Shown: in pieces, positions 5,965 to 11,736 of the stretch | How the letters are laid out: each line of letters starts with the position of its first letter | Numbering within the stretch: position 1 is the first letter of the stretch | Assembly: GCA_964485695.1 (NCBI GenBank) | Contig: CAZAKZ010000157.1 | Coordinates: 1-11,736, forward strand | DNA: 11,736 nt | DNA from: CAZAKZ01 sp964485695 | GTDB taxonomy: Bacteria; Planctomycetota; JAFGQW01 | Direction of reading: 5' to 3' | The notes under the pieces: generated by a model | What the model was told of the DNA's origin: nothing | The model's database searches: none | What the model saw: only the letters and a program-made list of their open reading frames with translations | Translations under genes and position numbers: made by a program

Positions 5965-6072
5965 ATGAAGGAAGTCCTCGAGATCTGGCGACTGTCCCTG
6001 TGCAGTCTTCTTCTTTCCGGGGCCGTGTCCGCCGCCTTTGTCCTGGCGTTCGTCCTGGTCGTCAATCCTTGA
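5965..6072 (+). CDS. Small single-helix membrane protein (35 residues)
   Basis: A 35-codon frame too short for ordinary gene calling. It has a charged N-terminus (MKEVLEIWR), then one long hydrophobic stretch at about 10-33 (LSLCSLLLSGAVSAAFVLAF, then VLVV), and ends NP. This is a typical one-pass small membrane protein. A perfect AAGGAGG with 6-nt spacing precedes it. It lies 104 bp after ddl on the same strand, so it may be the last gene of that transcript. Its last 11 bases overlap the end of the convergent hydrolase gene. The hydrophobic run could also be read as a signal peptide without a mature domain, which is less sensible. I cannot name a family; small proteins like this often modulate a larger membrane partner, but that is only inference here. 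Confidence 0.6.
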   Translation: MKEVLEIWRLSLCSLLLSGAVSAAFVLAFVLVVNP

Positions 6073-6697
6073 ATCGCCCGGTGCGCAGAAAGCGGCACAC
6101 CGCCTGCCCCGCCTTCCGGGAAAAGAGAACTCCCGTGTGGCTGGTATGCAGGATGCAGGTGTCGGTGGCTCCGGGGAGCCGGGTCTCGGCCACGGCCACG
6201 GTGCCGTCGCCGGGCTTCCCCACGCCTCCGATGAGGCTCCCGAGACCGAAAAACCGGGTTCCGGCGATGACGCCCAGATCTCGCCCCCCACGCCACGGAG
6301 GCGCACCTCCCAGAACGCCCCGGTCCACGCTCTTGCCCAGGGTGCGGCGTAAGGCCGGAATCCCTGCCAGGCGCCGCGCCAATCCGCTGCCCCGGGCGGG
6401 CGTGCACAGCATCACCACCCGGCCCGGACGGGTCTGGGGAAACCGATTCAGGAGGTGCAGCACCACGATGCCGCCGAGACTGTGGGCCACGAGATGCACG
6501 GTCTCGGCAGCCTGATCCTCCAGGAATCGGGCCAGTTGCTCCGCGTTTTCCACCGGGGATCTCCGCACCGAACGGTATCGAAACCGCCGGCAGGAAAAAC
6601 CGGCCGACCGGATACGGCGGCCGAGCAGACTCATGTCCAGGCCGGTCATCCAGATGCCGTGCACCATCACCACCTGTTCCGGTTCGTCGGGGCCCAT
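6062..6697 (-). CDS. Alpha/beta-hydrolase, lipase-like
   Basis: A 211-residue serine hydrolase of the alpha/beta fold. The oxyanion-hole strand VVMVHGIWMTG lies at 9-19. The nucleophile elbow is VAHSLGG with Ser73; the usual first Gly is Ala, as in several lipase families. The acid is Asp164 in GKPGDGTVAVAETRLPGA and the base is His187 in TSHTGVLFS. There is no signal peptide, so it probably acts in the cytoplasm on an ester or lipid substrate that I cannot specify. The ATG at 6697 is preceded by GGAGG 10 nt upstream and lies 19 bp after the symporter stop. In-frame codons further upstream run into the symporter gene and encode unrelated sequence. It is the third gene of the HAD-symporter-hydrolase operon. 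Its 3' end overlaps the convergent 35-codon gene by 11 bp. Confidence 0.87.
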   Translation of the reverse strand: MGPDEPEQVVMVHGIWMTGLDMSLLGRRIRSAGFSCRRFRYRSVRRSPVENAEQLARFLEDQAAETVHLVAHSLGGIVVLHLLNRFPQTRPGRVVMLCTPARGSGLARRLAGIPALRRTLGKSVDRGVLGGAPPWRGGRDLGVIAGTRFFGLGSLIGGVGKPGDGTVAVAETRLPGATDTCILHTSHTGVLFSRKAGQAVCRFLRTGRFKD

Positions 6698-6716
6698 GGT
6701 GATGCCGCCTCCCTCG

Positions 6717-8852
6717 TTAATACAGTCTCTCGACAACCAGGGGCCTTTCCCGCCGCGCCGCTGTGACCACGGCCGCATGGGTATCCGGACCCATCTCCAC
6801 CACGCGCTCCTCGCCGTCCTCGTCCACGGTGTCCACAACAGCGTGGGCGGATCGTAGGCCGCCGAGCCACCACCGGCTGTCGCTGATGTAGATCAGGTCT
6901 CCGGGGGCGGCCGCCAGCGCCTCGGCCAGCGCCCTCGAGATCCGGACGCACGGAAGCCGGCCCTCCCCCCGCGTTTCGGCCTCGGCGGCCGCGGCGCGAG
7001 GGTGGGCGAATGCCTTCCTCCTGATCCCTTCCCGGCCCGGAGAGCCCTTGTAGCGGCGAATGGCGTCGGCGATGGTTCCCCACACGAGTCCCCGCTGCTT
7101 CTCGAAGGGCTCCGGCCGGGTGAAGAGGGTGACGAGGACACCGATGGCCGCGCTCACGCCCAGGCCGAAGAAGGCCCGCATGAACTTGTATTGCCGCGCG
7201 CCCGCGAAGATGCTGTCCGCGGTCTCCCGGAAGTTCTCGTCCATGGTCACGCCGTGGGCGAACGGAGCGATGATCTCGGGCACCAAGATGGAGACGGCGA
7301 TGGCCGCGAGGCCGCCCACGATGGTCCAGAGCGCGGCCGCGGCCGTAAACCGGCGCCAGAAGACCGAGAGAATCAGGGCGACCACGAGCGGCGGGGTGAC
7401 AGCGGCGGTCATGGCGCCGTGGGCGGCGTAAATGGTCTTGAACTGCGCGAACACGGGGACGAGAGCCACTCCGATCAGCGTGACGCTCACCGCGGAGACG
7501 CGTGCCGCCCGGAGGAGCTGCCGATCGTTCGCGCCGGGGCGGATGTAGGGCCTGTAGAGGTCATTGACCGTCACGGCGGATACGGCCGTGATGAGGGTGT
7601 CGACGGTGGACATGAGCGCGGCGGTGAGGGCGGCCAGGACGAGGCCGAAAACGCCGGGGCGGGAGAGGAACTCCGCCGTGACGTAGAAGGCCTTCTTGGC
7701 CTCCATCTCCGGGAGGACACCGGCGTGGACCAGAGCGCTGCCCACCCAGCCGCCGGACGCAACCACCACGGCGGCCACCGGCATGAGGATCAGCGGCATG
7801 GCGATGGCGGCCTTGCGGGCCTCCCGGGTGGAACGCGTCGCCATGAACCGCATTAGGATCCCCTGGTTGAGGAAGTAGAAGAAGGCGGAGTTGGCAATGG
7901 CGTCCTGCCAGAAGATGCCGACGGAGGGAAACCCGGGGTCCGAGTTGAAGTTGTTGAAGGCCAGGCGGTGGGGCCGGGGAAGATGGTGCCAGAAGTTCTC
8001 GAAGCCCCCCAGGTGGTGGATGCCCAGAAAGAGCAGCAGGAGACCGGTAACGAGGAGCATGACGCCCTGGAAGAGGTCGGTCATGATCACCGAGGTCTGG
8101 CCGCCGAGGGTGACATAGATCGCGGACACCGAGGCGACGACCACGGCGGCGACGAGAATGTCCCAGCCGAGGAGGTTGTGGAGCACAGTGCCCATGGTAT
8201 AGAGGTTCACGCCCACGTAGCTGACCAGATAGATGAGGACGGACAAGGTGGCGCCGAGCCTCACCTTTTTGTTGAAGCGCCGCCCGAAGTATTCCGGCAC
8301 CGAGGTGATGCGTGAGAAGTAGAGGATGGGCAGCCAGCCGAAGAGCAGCAGCGGCATCAGCGCCCAGTCATTCAGGTAGGTCTGGCTGGAGGCAAGGCCG
8401 TAGTCGTAGGCCGCCCGGGAATACTTCACGAAGCTGTACGAGCCGACGAGAGTGGCCACCAGACTGAAGGCGATGAGCCACCAGGCGAACCGCTGCCCGC
8501 CGAAGAAGAAGTCCCGGGTCGTTTTCTGCCTGCGGCTGAAGTAGGTGCCGATGATCAGGATCATGACCAGGTAGAGGACCATGATTCCATAGTCGACCGG
8601 CTGGCCGATGGTGTCCCCGACGGGTTCGGGGGAGGCGGCCTTGTCGGTGCAAGCGACGGCCTCGGCGGTTTCCATGGGGGCGTACTGGAGATACCCCTGG
8701 ACGGCCATGAAGAACATCAGGCCGGCCAGCATGAGGATCAGGTTGCGGAGCCCGGAGCCTGAGAAACCGATATACCCCTGCTTGTAGCCGAAGCCGAGGC
8801 CGACGAGAAACACGACGGCACTGACGGCGTACTGATAGACGTACGGGTCCAT
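6717..8852 (-). CDS. Sodium:solute symporter (SSS family) with C-terminal cytosolic domain
   Basis: A 711-residue membrane transporter that couples uptake of an unknown solute to sodium. Two extra N-terminal helices (about 5-24 and 35-54) precede the SSS core, which begins near 87 with YGIMVLYLVMILIIGTYFSR. The core includes FFFGGQRFAWWLIAFSLVATL (helix 1 region), SVPEYFGRRF, YVTLGGQTSVIMTDLFQGVM and the sodium-site helix AALMSTVDTLITAVSAV. After the last helix (FFGLGVSAAIGVLVTLF) comes a soluble tail of about 135 residues ending in a compact region with GDLIYISDSRWWLGGLRSAH. The N-terminal pair and this tail appear together in a subset of SSS proteins and do not show the substrate. Its ATG is 2 bp after the HAD-gene stop and its own stop is 19 bp before the hydrolase ATG, so it is the middle gene of a three-gene operon. 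Confidence 0.92.
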   Translation of the reverse strand: MDPYVYQYAVSAVVFLVGLGFGYKQGYIGFSGSGLRNLILMLAGLMFFMAVQGYLQYAPMETAEAVACTDKAASPEPVGDTIGQPVDYGIMVLYLVMILIIGTYFSRRQKTTRDFFFGGQRFAWWLIAFSLVATLVGSYSFVKYSRAAYDYGLASSQTYLNDWALMPLLLFGWLPILYFSRITSVPEYFGRRFNKKVRLGATLSVLIYLVSYVGVNLYTMGTVLHNLLGWDILVAAVVVASVSAIYVTLGGQTSVIMTDLFQGVMLLVTGLLLLFLGIHHLGGFENFWHHLPRPHRLAFNNFNSDPGFPSVGIFWQDAIANSAFFYFLNQGILMRFMATRSTREARKAAIAMPLILMPVAAVVVASGGWVGSALVHAGVLPEMEAKKAFYVTAEFLSRPGVFGLVLAALTAALMSTVDTLITAVSAVTVNDLYRPYIRPGANDRQLLRAARVSAVSVTLIGVALVPVFAQFKTIYAAHGAMTAAVTPPLVVALILSVFWRRFTAAAALWTIVGGLAAIAVSILVPEIIAPFAHGVTMDENFRETADSIFAGARQYKFMRAFFGLGVSAAIGVLVTLFTRPEPFEKQRGLVWGTIADAIRRYKGSPGREGIRRKAFAHPRAAAAEAETRGEGRLPCVRISRALAEALAAAPGDLIYISDSRWWLGGLRSAHAVVDTVDEDGEERVVEMGPDTHAAVVTAARRERPLVVERLY

Positions 8853-8854
8853 GA

Positions 8855-9679
8855 TCAGCCTTCACTCGCCCGGGAGAGCATCCGGCAGAATTCGCCCAGG
8901 TCGTCGACGACGACATCCGGCGGCGGATCGGCCGCTTCCGCATCCGTGGGCGCGGCCTCGCCGCTGAGCACCAGCACACCAAGGGCGCCCGTGGCCCGGG
9001 CCATGGCCATGTCCGTGTAGAGTCGATCCCCCACCACGGCCAGCTCATGCGGCTCCAGGCCGTGTTGCTGCAGGATACCGCGGAGCATGCGCGGATCGGG
9101 CTTGCCCACCACCGCATCCGGCCGCCGCCCCGTGGCTTCCTCGAGCGCCGCACACACGGCCCCGCAATCGACCAGCACGGTCTCCAGGTTCGTGGGACAG
9201 ACACGATCCGGATGAGTGGCAATCCACGGCTTCCCCCGGCTGATCCAGTAGGCGGCCCGGCAAAGGCGCTTGAAGGTCAGCGTGGTATCGAATCCAACCA
9301 CCACACCGGCCGGCTCGTCCCCGGCGGATTCGCCGCAGGGAACAAACCCTGCGGCGGCGAACTCCTCTTGCAGGCTCGGCGTACCGAGGAGAAAGAGCCT
9401 GCGCAGGCCGGGACGCTCCTCCGCCAGGTAGCCCAGGGTGGCCAGGGTCGAGGTATGGATCCTCGACGCATCGACGACAATGCCCAGACGTCCGAGATGC
9501 TCCACGTAGTCCGCGATGCTCTTCGAGGAATTGTTGGTCACGAAGGTGTGTCCGATGCCGCAGGCATCGAGCGTATCGAGCGCGCCGGACGTCCAGGGAA
9601 AGACCTCGCCCCCCAGGTAGACGGTCCCGTCCAGGTCCAGGGCAAGGTGTCGAATGCACTGCAGGCCGTGCTTGCTCAT
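8855..9679 (-). CDS. HAD-superfamily IIA phosphatase (NagD/phosphoglycolate-phosphatase-like)
   Basis: A 274-residue cytoplasmic phosphatase of the HAD-IIA (C2-cap) type. Motif I is DLDGTVYLGG with nucleophile Asp15 and acid Asp17. Motif II is VTNNSS at 47-52. The conserved Lys193 is in VVGKPDP. Motif III is VGDRLYTD with Asp218 and Asp223 for Mg2+. The cap domain lies between motif II and about residue 190 and includes ATHPDRVCPTN. Members act on small phosphorylated metabolites such as nucleotides, phosphoglycolate or pyridoxal phosphate; the real substrate cannot be told here. It is the first gene of the operon and is directly followed, 2 bp away, by the symporter, suggesting the phosphatase handles a product linked to the imported solute. 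The ATG at 9679 gives a standard N-terminus, although its ribosome site is weak. Confidence 0.92.
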   Translation of the reverse strand: MSKHGLQCIRHLALDLDGTVYLGGEVFPWTSGALDTLDACGIGHTFVTNNSSKSIADYVEHLGRLGIVVDASRIHTSTLATLGYLAEERPGLRRLFLLGTPSLQEEFAAAGFVPCGESAGDEPAGVVVGFDTTLTFKRLCRAAYWISRGKPWIATHPDRVCPTNLETVLVDCGAVCAALEEATGRRPDAVVGKPDPRMLRGILQQHGLEPHELAVVGDRLYTDMAMARATGALGVLVLSGEAAPTDAEAADPPPDVVVDDLGEFCRMLSRASEG

Positions 9680-9711
9680 CCGGCGTCCAGACGTCTCGGG
9701 AGAAAAACGTA

Positions 9712-9740
9712 CTCATCCCCTTTTTTGTCATCTTTGTCAA
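9712..9740 (-). promoter_or_regulatory. Possible promoter of the HAD-symporter-hydrolase operon
   Basis: Reading leftward, TTGACA (9740-9735) is a perfect -35 consensus. Seventeen bp on is GATGAG (9717-9712), which matches the -10 at only 3 of 6 positions, so an activator may be needed. TTTGTCA is directly repeated on the + strand at a 9-bp interval around the -35, a possible protein site. The start codon is 33 bp further on. Confidence 0.35.
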
Positions 9741-9765
9741 GGGGCACGGGCCGGCAGTTTTGGAA

Positions 9766-9794
9766 TTGCCACTTCCTCGAGATTCGGATACACT
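9766..9794 (+). promoter_or_regulatory. Sigma70-type promoter of the cyclic-nucleotide-binding-fold gene
   Basis: TTGCCA (9766-9771, 5 of 6 matches) and TACACT (9789-9794, 4 of 6) are separated by 17 bp. The transcript would have a leader of about 110 nt before the ATG at 9911. It is divergent from the HAD-operon promoter in the same 231-bp intergenic region. Confidence 0.5.
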
Positions 9795-9809
9795 GGCCCG
9801 GGAGAGCAC

Positions 9810-9905
9810 CGAGTCGGACGTTCCCAGGTCATCGAGGGTCAGATGACTCGAGCCAGCCGTTGTCTTCTGCAACCCTCGCTAGACGGGACCTCAACCACGG
9901 GAGGT
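9810..9905 (+). other. Leader with alternative hairpins and a pairable ribosome site
   Basis: CGAGTC (9810-9815) can pair with GACTCG (9845-9850), and GTCATC (9828-9833) can pair with GATGAC (9842-9847). The two stems share bases 9845-9847, so they exclude each other. Further on, ACCTC (9888-9892) can pair with GAGGT (9901-9905), which contains most of the Shine-Dalgarno. The stems are only 5-6 bp, so regulation is a possibility rather than a finding. Confidence 0.3.
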
Positions 9906-9910
9906 GACAT

Positions 9911-10378
9911 ATGGCAGCAGAACGGTTGAAGAGGGGAGAGATCTTCGAATACCTGAGACCTGATCAGATCGATGTACTCAGCGAGTCCTCCGAAGTCCTG
10001 AGATTCGAGCCCGGCGCAACCGTCTACTACAGAGGCGAGAAAGCGAAGTACTTCTATATCGTCCTGGAAGGCCAGGTGGTCCTGCGACTGCCCGGGGTCG
10101 GCGGCGTCAGCGTACTCATCGATAACCTGGTCAATGGGGACATGTTCGGATCCTGCGTATCCCACGCCATGGAATCCTACAGCCTTACCGCCCAGTGCGC
10201 GGAGAAGTCCGAGGTCCTCCGCATCGAGGCCGCCGTTCTGAACGACCTGCTGAACAAGGATCCTCGCATGGGGTACGAGATCCAGTCCAGGATATCGAAG
10301 ATCTACTTCAAGCGCTACGTCGAGACCATGGAGAAGCTCCAGGCCATCGTCATGAACATACCGCTCGACCGGACCTGA
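9911..10378 (+). CDS. Stand-alone cyclic-nucleotide-binding-fold protein
   Basis: A 155-residue protein with a CRP/cNMP-binding beta-roll at about 12-106 (EYLRPDQIDVLSESSEVLRF, GATVYYRGEKAKYFYIVLEGQVVLRL, GDMFG, EVLRIE) and a helical tail to 155. There is no helix-turn-helix, so it is not a CRP-type transcription factor; it probably acts by binding a partner protein or as a structural or sensory subunit. In the phosphate-binding cassette, the Glu and Arg that hold cAMP in CRP (Glu72, Arg82) correspond to Ser81 and Tyr90 or Ser91 by hand alignment. Canonical cAMP or cGMP binding is therefore doubtful and another ligand, or none, is possible. The ATG is well supported by GGAGG 6 nt upstream (9900-9904). 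The gene stands alone, divergent from the HAD operon and convergent with the AtoE-type gene 64 bp downstream. That 64-bp gap holds only a weak interrupted stem around 10424-10442. Confidence 0.88.
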   Translation: MAAERLKRGEIFEYLRPDQIDVLSESSEVLRFEPGATVYYRGEKAKYFYIVLEGQVVLRLPGVGGVSVLIDNLVNGDMFGSCVSHAMESYSLTAQCAEKSEVLRIEAAVLNDLLNKDPRMGYEIQSRISKIYFKRYVETMEKLQAIVMNIPLDRT

Positions 10379-10442
10379 TGGACACGGCTCTATATCTGCA
10401 ATGACACGCTGAACAGGCTGCCTGGGAAATCACCAGCAGGCG

Positions 10443-11736
10443 TCAAAACACCATCAGAGCCGCCAGGAAGATCCCCGAGGACAGCACCATGACTACTGCG
10501 GTGTAGCCGATGATCTGCCTCGCCTTCAGGCCGGTGATGCCCAGGAGCGCCAGGGCCCAGAAGGGCTGTAGCATGTTGGTGAGCTGGTCTCCGTAGGCCA
10601 GGGCCATGACGGTCTTGCCCTCGGAGACGCCCAGACCCTGGGCCACGTCGAGGAGGATCTTCCCCTGCACCGCCACCTGGCCCCCGCCCGACGGGACGAA
10701 GATGTTCACCACGCCGTCGGAGAGAAAGGCCAGCGGCGGAAACGTGGTCGCGTTCACCAGGGGATTCTGCACGCACCAGTCGGAGAACGCCCGGGCCAGG
10801 CCGGACGAAGCCATGATGCCCATGATGCCGGCGTAGAAGGGGAACTGCAGGATGATGCCCGAGGCGCCGCGGGTGCCCTCGGCCACGGCCTTCAGGTAGG
10901 CACCTGGCGTACCGTGGAGAAGGAGGCCAGCGAACAGGAACAGGCCGTTGATCACGGCGATCTGATCGGGGCGCTCGATGTCCAGGGCGTAGTGCACCAC
11001 GGCGTAGATCCCGACGAGGCCCACCCCCCATGCGAGGATCCTGGACCTGTCGAGGCGGTCGGCGGGCGTGGCGGGCTTATCCTGGCCCGCTTTTTTGCAT
11101 TGCTCGGGCACCCGGTCCGGCGGGCCCTCCATGGCCTCGATGCTGCTCGGCGCCAGGGCCCTGAACATGAGGGGCACCAGGATCAGGAGCAGCACGGCCA
11201 CGGAAATATTCATGGGGCTGAAGAGGGTCTCGGAGAGAGGAATGATCCGTTCGTCCCCCAGGAGGTCCCGGGCTCCGCTGGCGAACTTCAACGGCCCCGA
11301 TCCCGACCAGCCACCGTGCCATACCATGAGACCGGCGTACCCCGCCGCCCCCAGGAGCGGGTAGTGCACGGGAATGCCCCGGGCCGCGGCGCGGGTGCCC
11401 ACCTCCCGGGCGAGCAGTGCCCCCACGATGAGACCGAGGCCCCAGTGCAGAAGCGCCGCCGCCATGGCCGTGAACGCCACCAGCGCGGCAGCGCTCCCTG
11501 CCCCCTTCGGGATGCGTGAGAGCCGGTCCACCAGGCGCTTCACCAGCGGAGTCACGGCCAGGGCGTATCCGGTCACCAGGATCAGCACCATCTGCATGCC
11601 GAAAGCCAGCAGCTTCCAGAAGCCGAACTCGGGATCGATCCAGTACCGGGCCACCTGGACTCCCCGATCCAGGAGGCTCACTTCACCGCCACCCCTCCGC
11701 TCCAACACGTGGCCGTCCACGTCGGGCGCCAGGGTG
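10443..11736 (-). CDS. atoE: Short-chain fatty acid transporter, AtoE family (5' end outside the window)
   Basis: Inner-membrane transporter related to E. coli AtoE, which takes up short-chain fatty acids such as acetoacetate and butyrate. The 430 residues visible match AtoE along their length: FGFWKLLAFGMQMVLILVTGYALA, NWGFGLVVGA-like HWGLGLIVGALLAREV, HGGWSGSGPLKFAS, LFSPMNISVAVLLLI, INGLFLFAGLLLHGTPGAYL, GIILQFPFYAGIMGIM, VPSGGGQVAVQGK and AYGDQLTNMLQPFWALALLGI. A GTG at 11720 could serve as a start, but the frame stays open to the edge (TLAPDVDGHVLE) and the homologous first membrane helix, about 40 residues before the GFW motif in AtoE, is not yet covered. The true start therefore lies beyond 11736. 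A longer, charged loop (about 60 residues, PSSIEAMEGPPDRVPEQCKK onward) sits mid-protein, also as in AtoE. No acetoacetyl-CoA transferase genes are visible here. Confidence 0.9.
   Translation of the reverse strand, partial: TLAPDVDGHVLERRGGGEVSLLDRGVQVARYWIDPEFGFWKLLAFGMQMVLILVTGYALAVTPLVKRLVDRLSRIPKGAGSAAALVAFTAMAAALLHWGLGLIVGALLAREVGTRAAARGIPVHYPLLGAAGYAGLMVWHGGWSGSGPLKFASGARDLLGDERIIPLSETLFSPMNISVAVLLLILVPLMFRALAPSSIEAMEGPPDRVPEQCKKAGQDKPATPADRLDRSRILAWGVGLVGIYAVVHYALDIERPDQIAVINGLFLFAGLLLHGTPGAYLKAVAEGTRGASGIILQFPFYAGIMGIMASSGLARAFSDWCVQNPLVNATTFPPLAFLSDGVVNIFVPSGGGQVAVQGKILLDVAQGLGVSEGKTVMALAYGDQLTNMLQPFWALALLGITGLKARQIIGYTAVVMVLSSGIFLAALMVF

Noticed and set aside
9740..9757. Sigma54-like GG-N10-GC spacing in the intergenic region before the cNMP-fold gene.
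   Set aside because: The GGGCAC part is acceptable but the -12 TTGC element is CGGC. A better sigma70 promoter lies just downstream.
10420..10442. Stem-loop between the convergent cNMP-fold and AtoE-type genes.
   Set aside because: Pairing is interrupted (about 4 bp plus mismatches) and no T-run follows on either strand.

Overview
The window is a GC-rich stretch (roughly 60-65% GC by eye) of bacterial chromosome with dense, mostly metabolic and housekeeping genes. The gene mix suggests a deltaproteobacterium-like (Desulfobacterota-type) organism: a MutY with a MutT-like tail, a DtxR-type regulator with a Cys-rich end beside a small ferritin, a stand-alone cyclic-nucleotide-binding protein, an SSS symporter with a C-terminal domain, and an AtoE-type transporter. 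This assignment is an inference from gene style; no rRNA or other taxonomic marker is present. I see no tRNA, rRNA, CRISPR array or prophage.

Layout. (1) 36-2174, leftward: a DtxR/MntR-like regulator and a bacterioferritin-like protein 20 bp apart, driven by a good sigma70-type promoter at 2228-2256, then mutY after a 121-bp gap. (2) 2459-6072, rightward: an unrecognised seven-helix membrane protein, a lipoprotein glycoside hydrolase of the GH63/trehalase-like (alpha/alpha)6 type, D-Ala-D-Ala ligase (ddl) joined to it by a TGATG stop/start overlap, and a 35-residue single-helix membrane protein with an excellent ribosome binding site. (3) 6062-9679, leftward: a HAD-IIA phosphatase, a sodium:solute symporter and a lipase-like alpha/beta hydrolase, tightly packed as an operon. 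(4) 9911-10378, rightward: a cyclic-nucleotide-binding-fold protein divergent from the HAD operon. (5) 10443 to the right edge, leftward: an AtoE-type short-chain fatty acid transporter whose 5' end lies outside the window.

The most striking item is at 3110-3279: a 170-bp, almost fully palindromic element inserted exactly at the start codon of the glycoside hydrolase gene. Its ends are perfect 21-bp inverted repeats, each carrying a perfect DnaA-box consensus (TTATCCACA), and it is bounded by TTAA on both sides. Removing the element and one TTAA copy recreates AAGGAG-AGTTA-ATG, a textbook translation start, which is strong internal evidence that this is a MITE-like insertion. The insertion has moved the gene's Shine-Dalgarno sequence about 170 nt away from its ATG, or has created a 53-codon N-terminal extension.

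Other points worth attention: the DtxR-like regulator appears to have lost the primary metal site but gained a CxH...CPCC...C tail; its ferritin partner lacks one of the six expected ferroxidase ligands; MutY carries an intact Nudix box; and the cyclic-nucleotide-binding protein lacks the Glu and Arg that normally hold cAMP.
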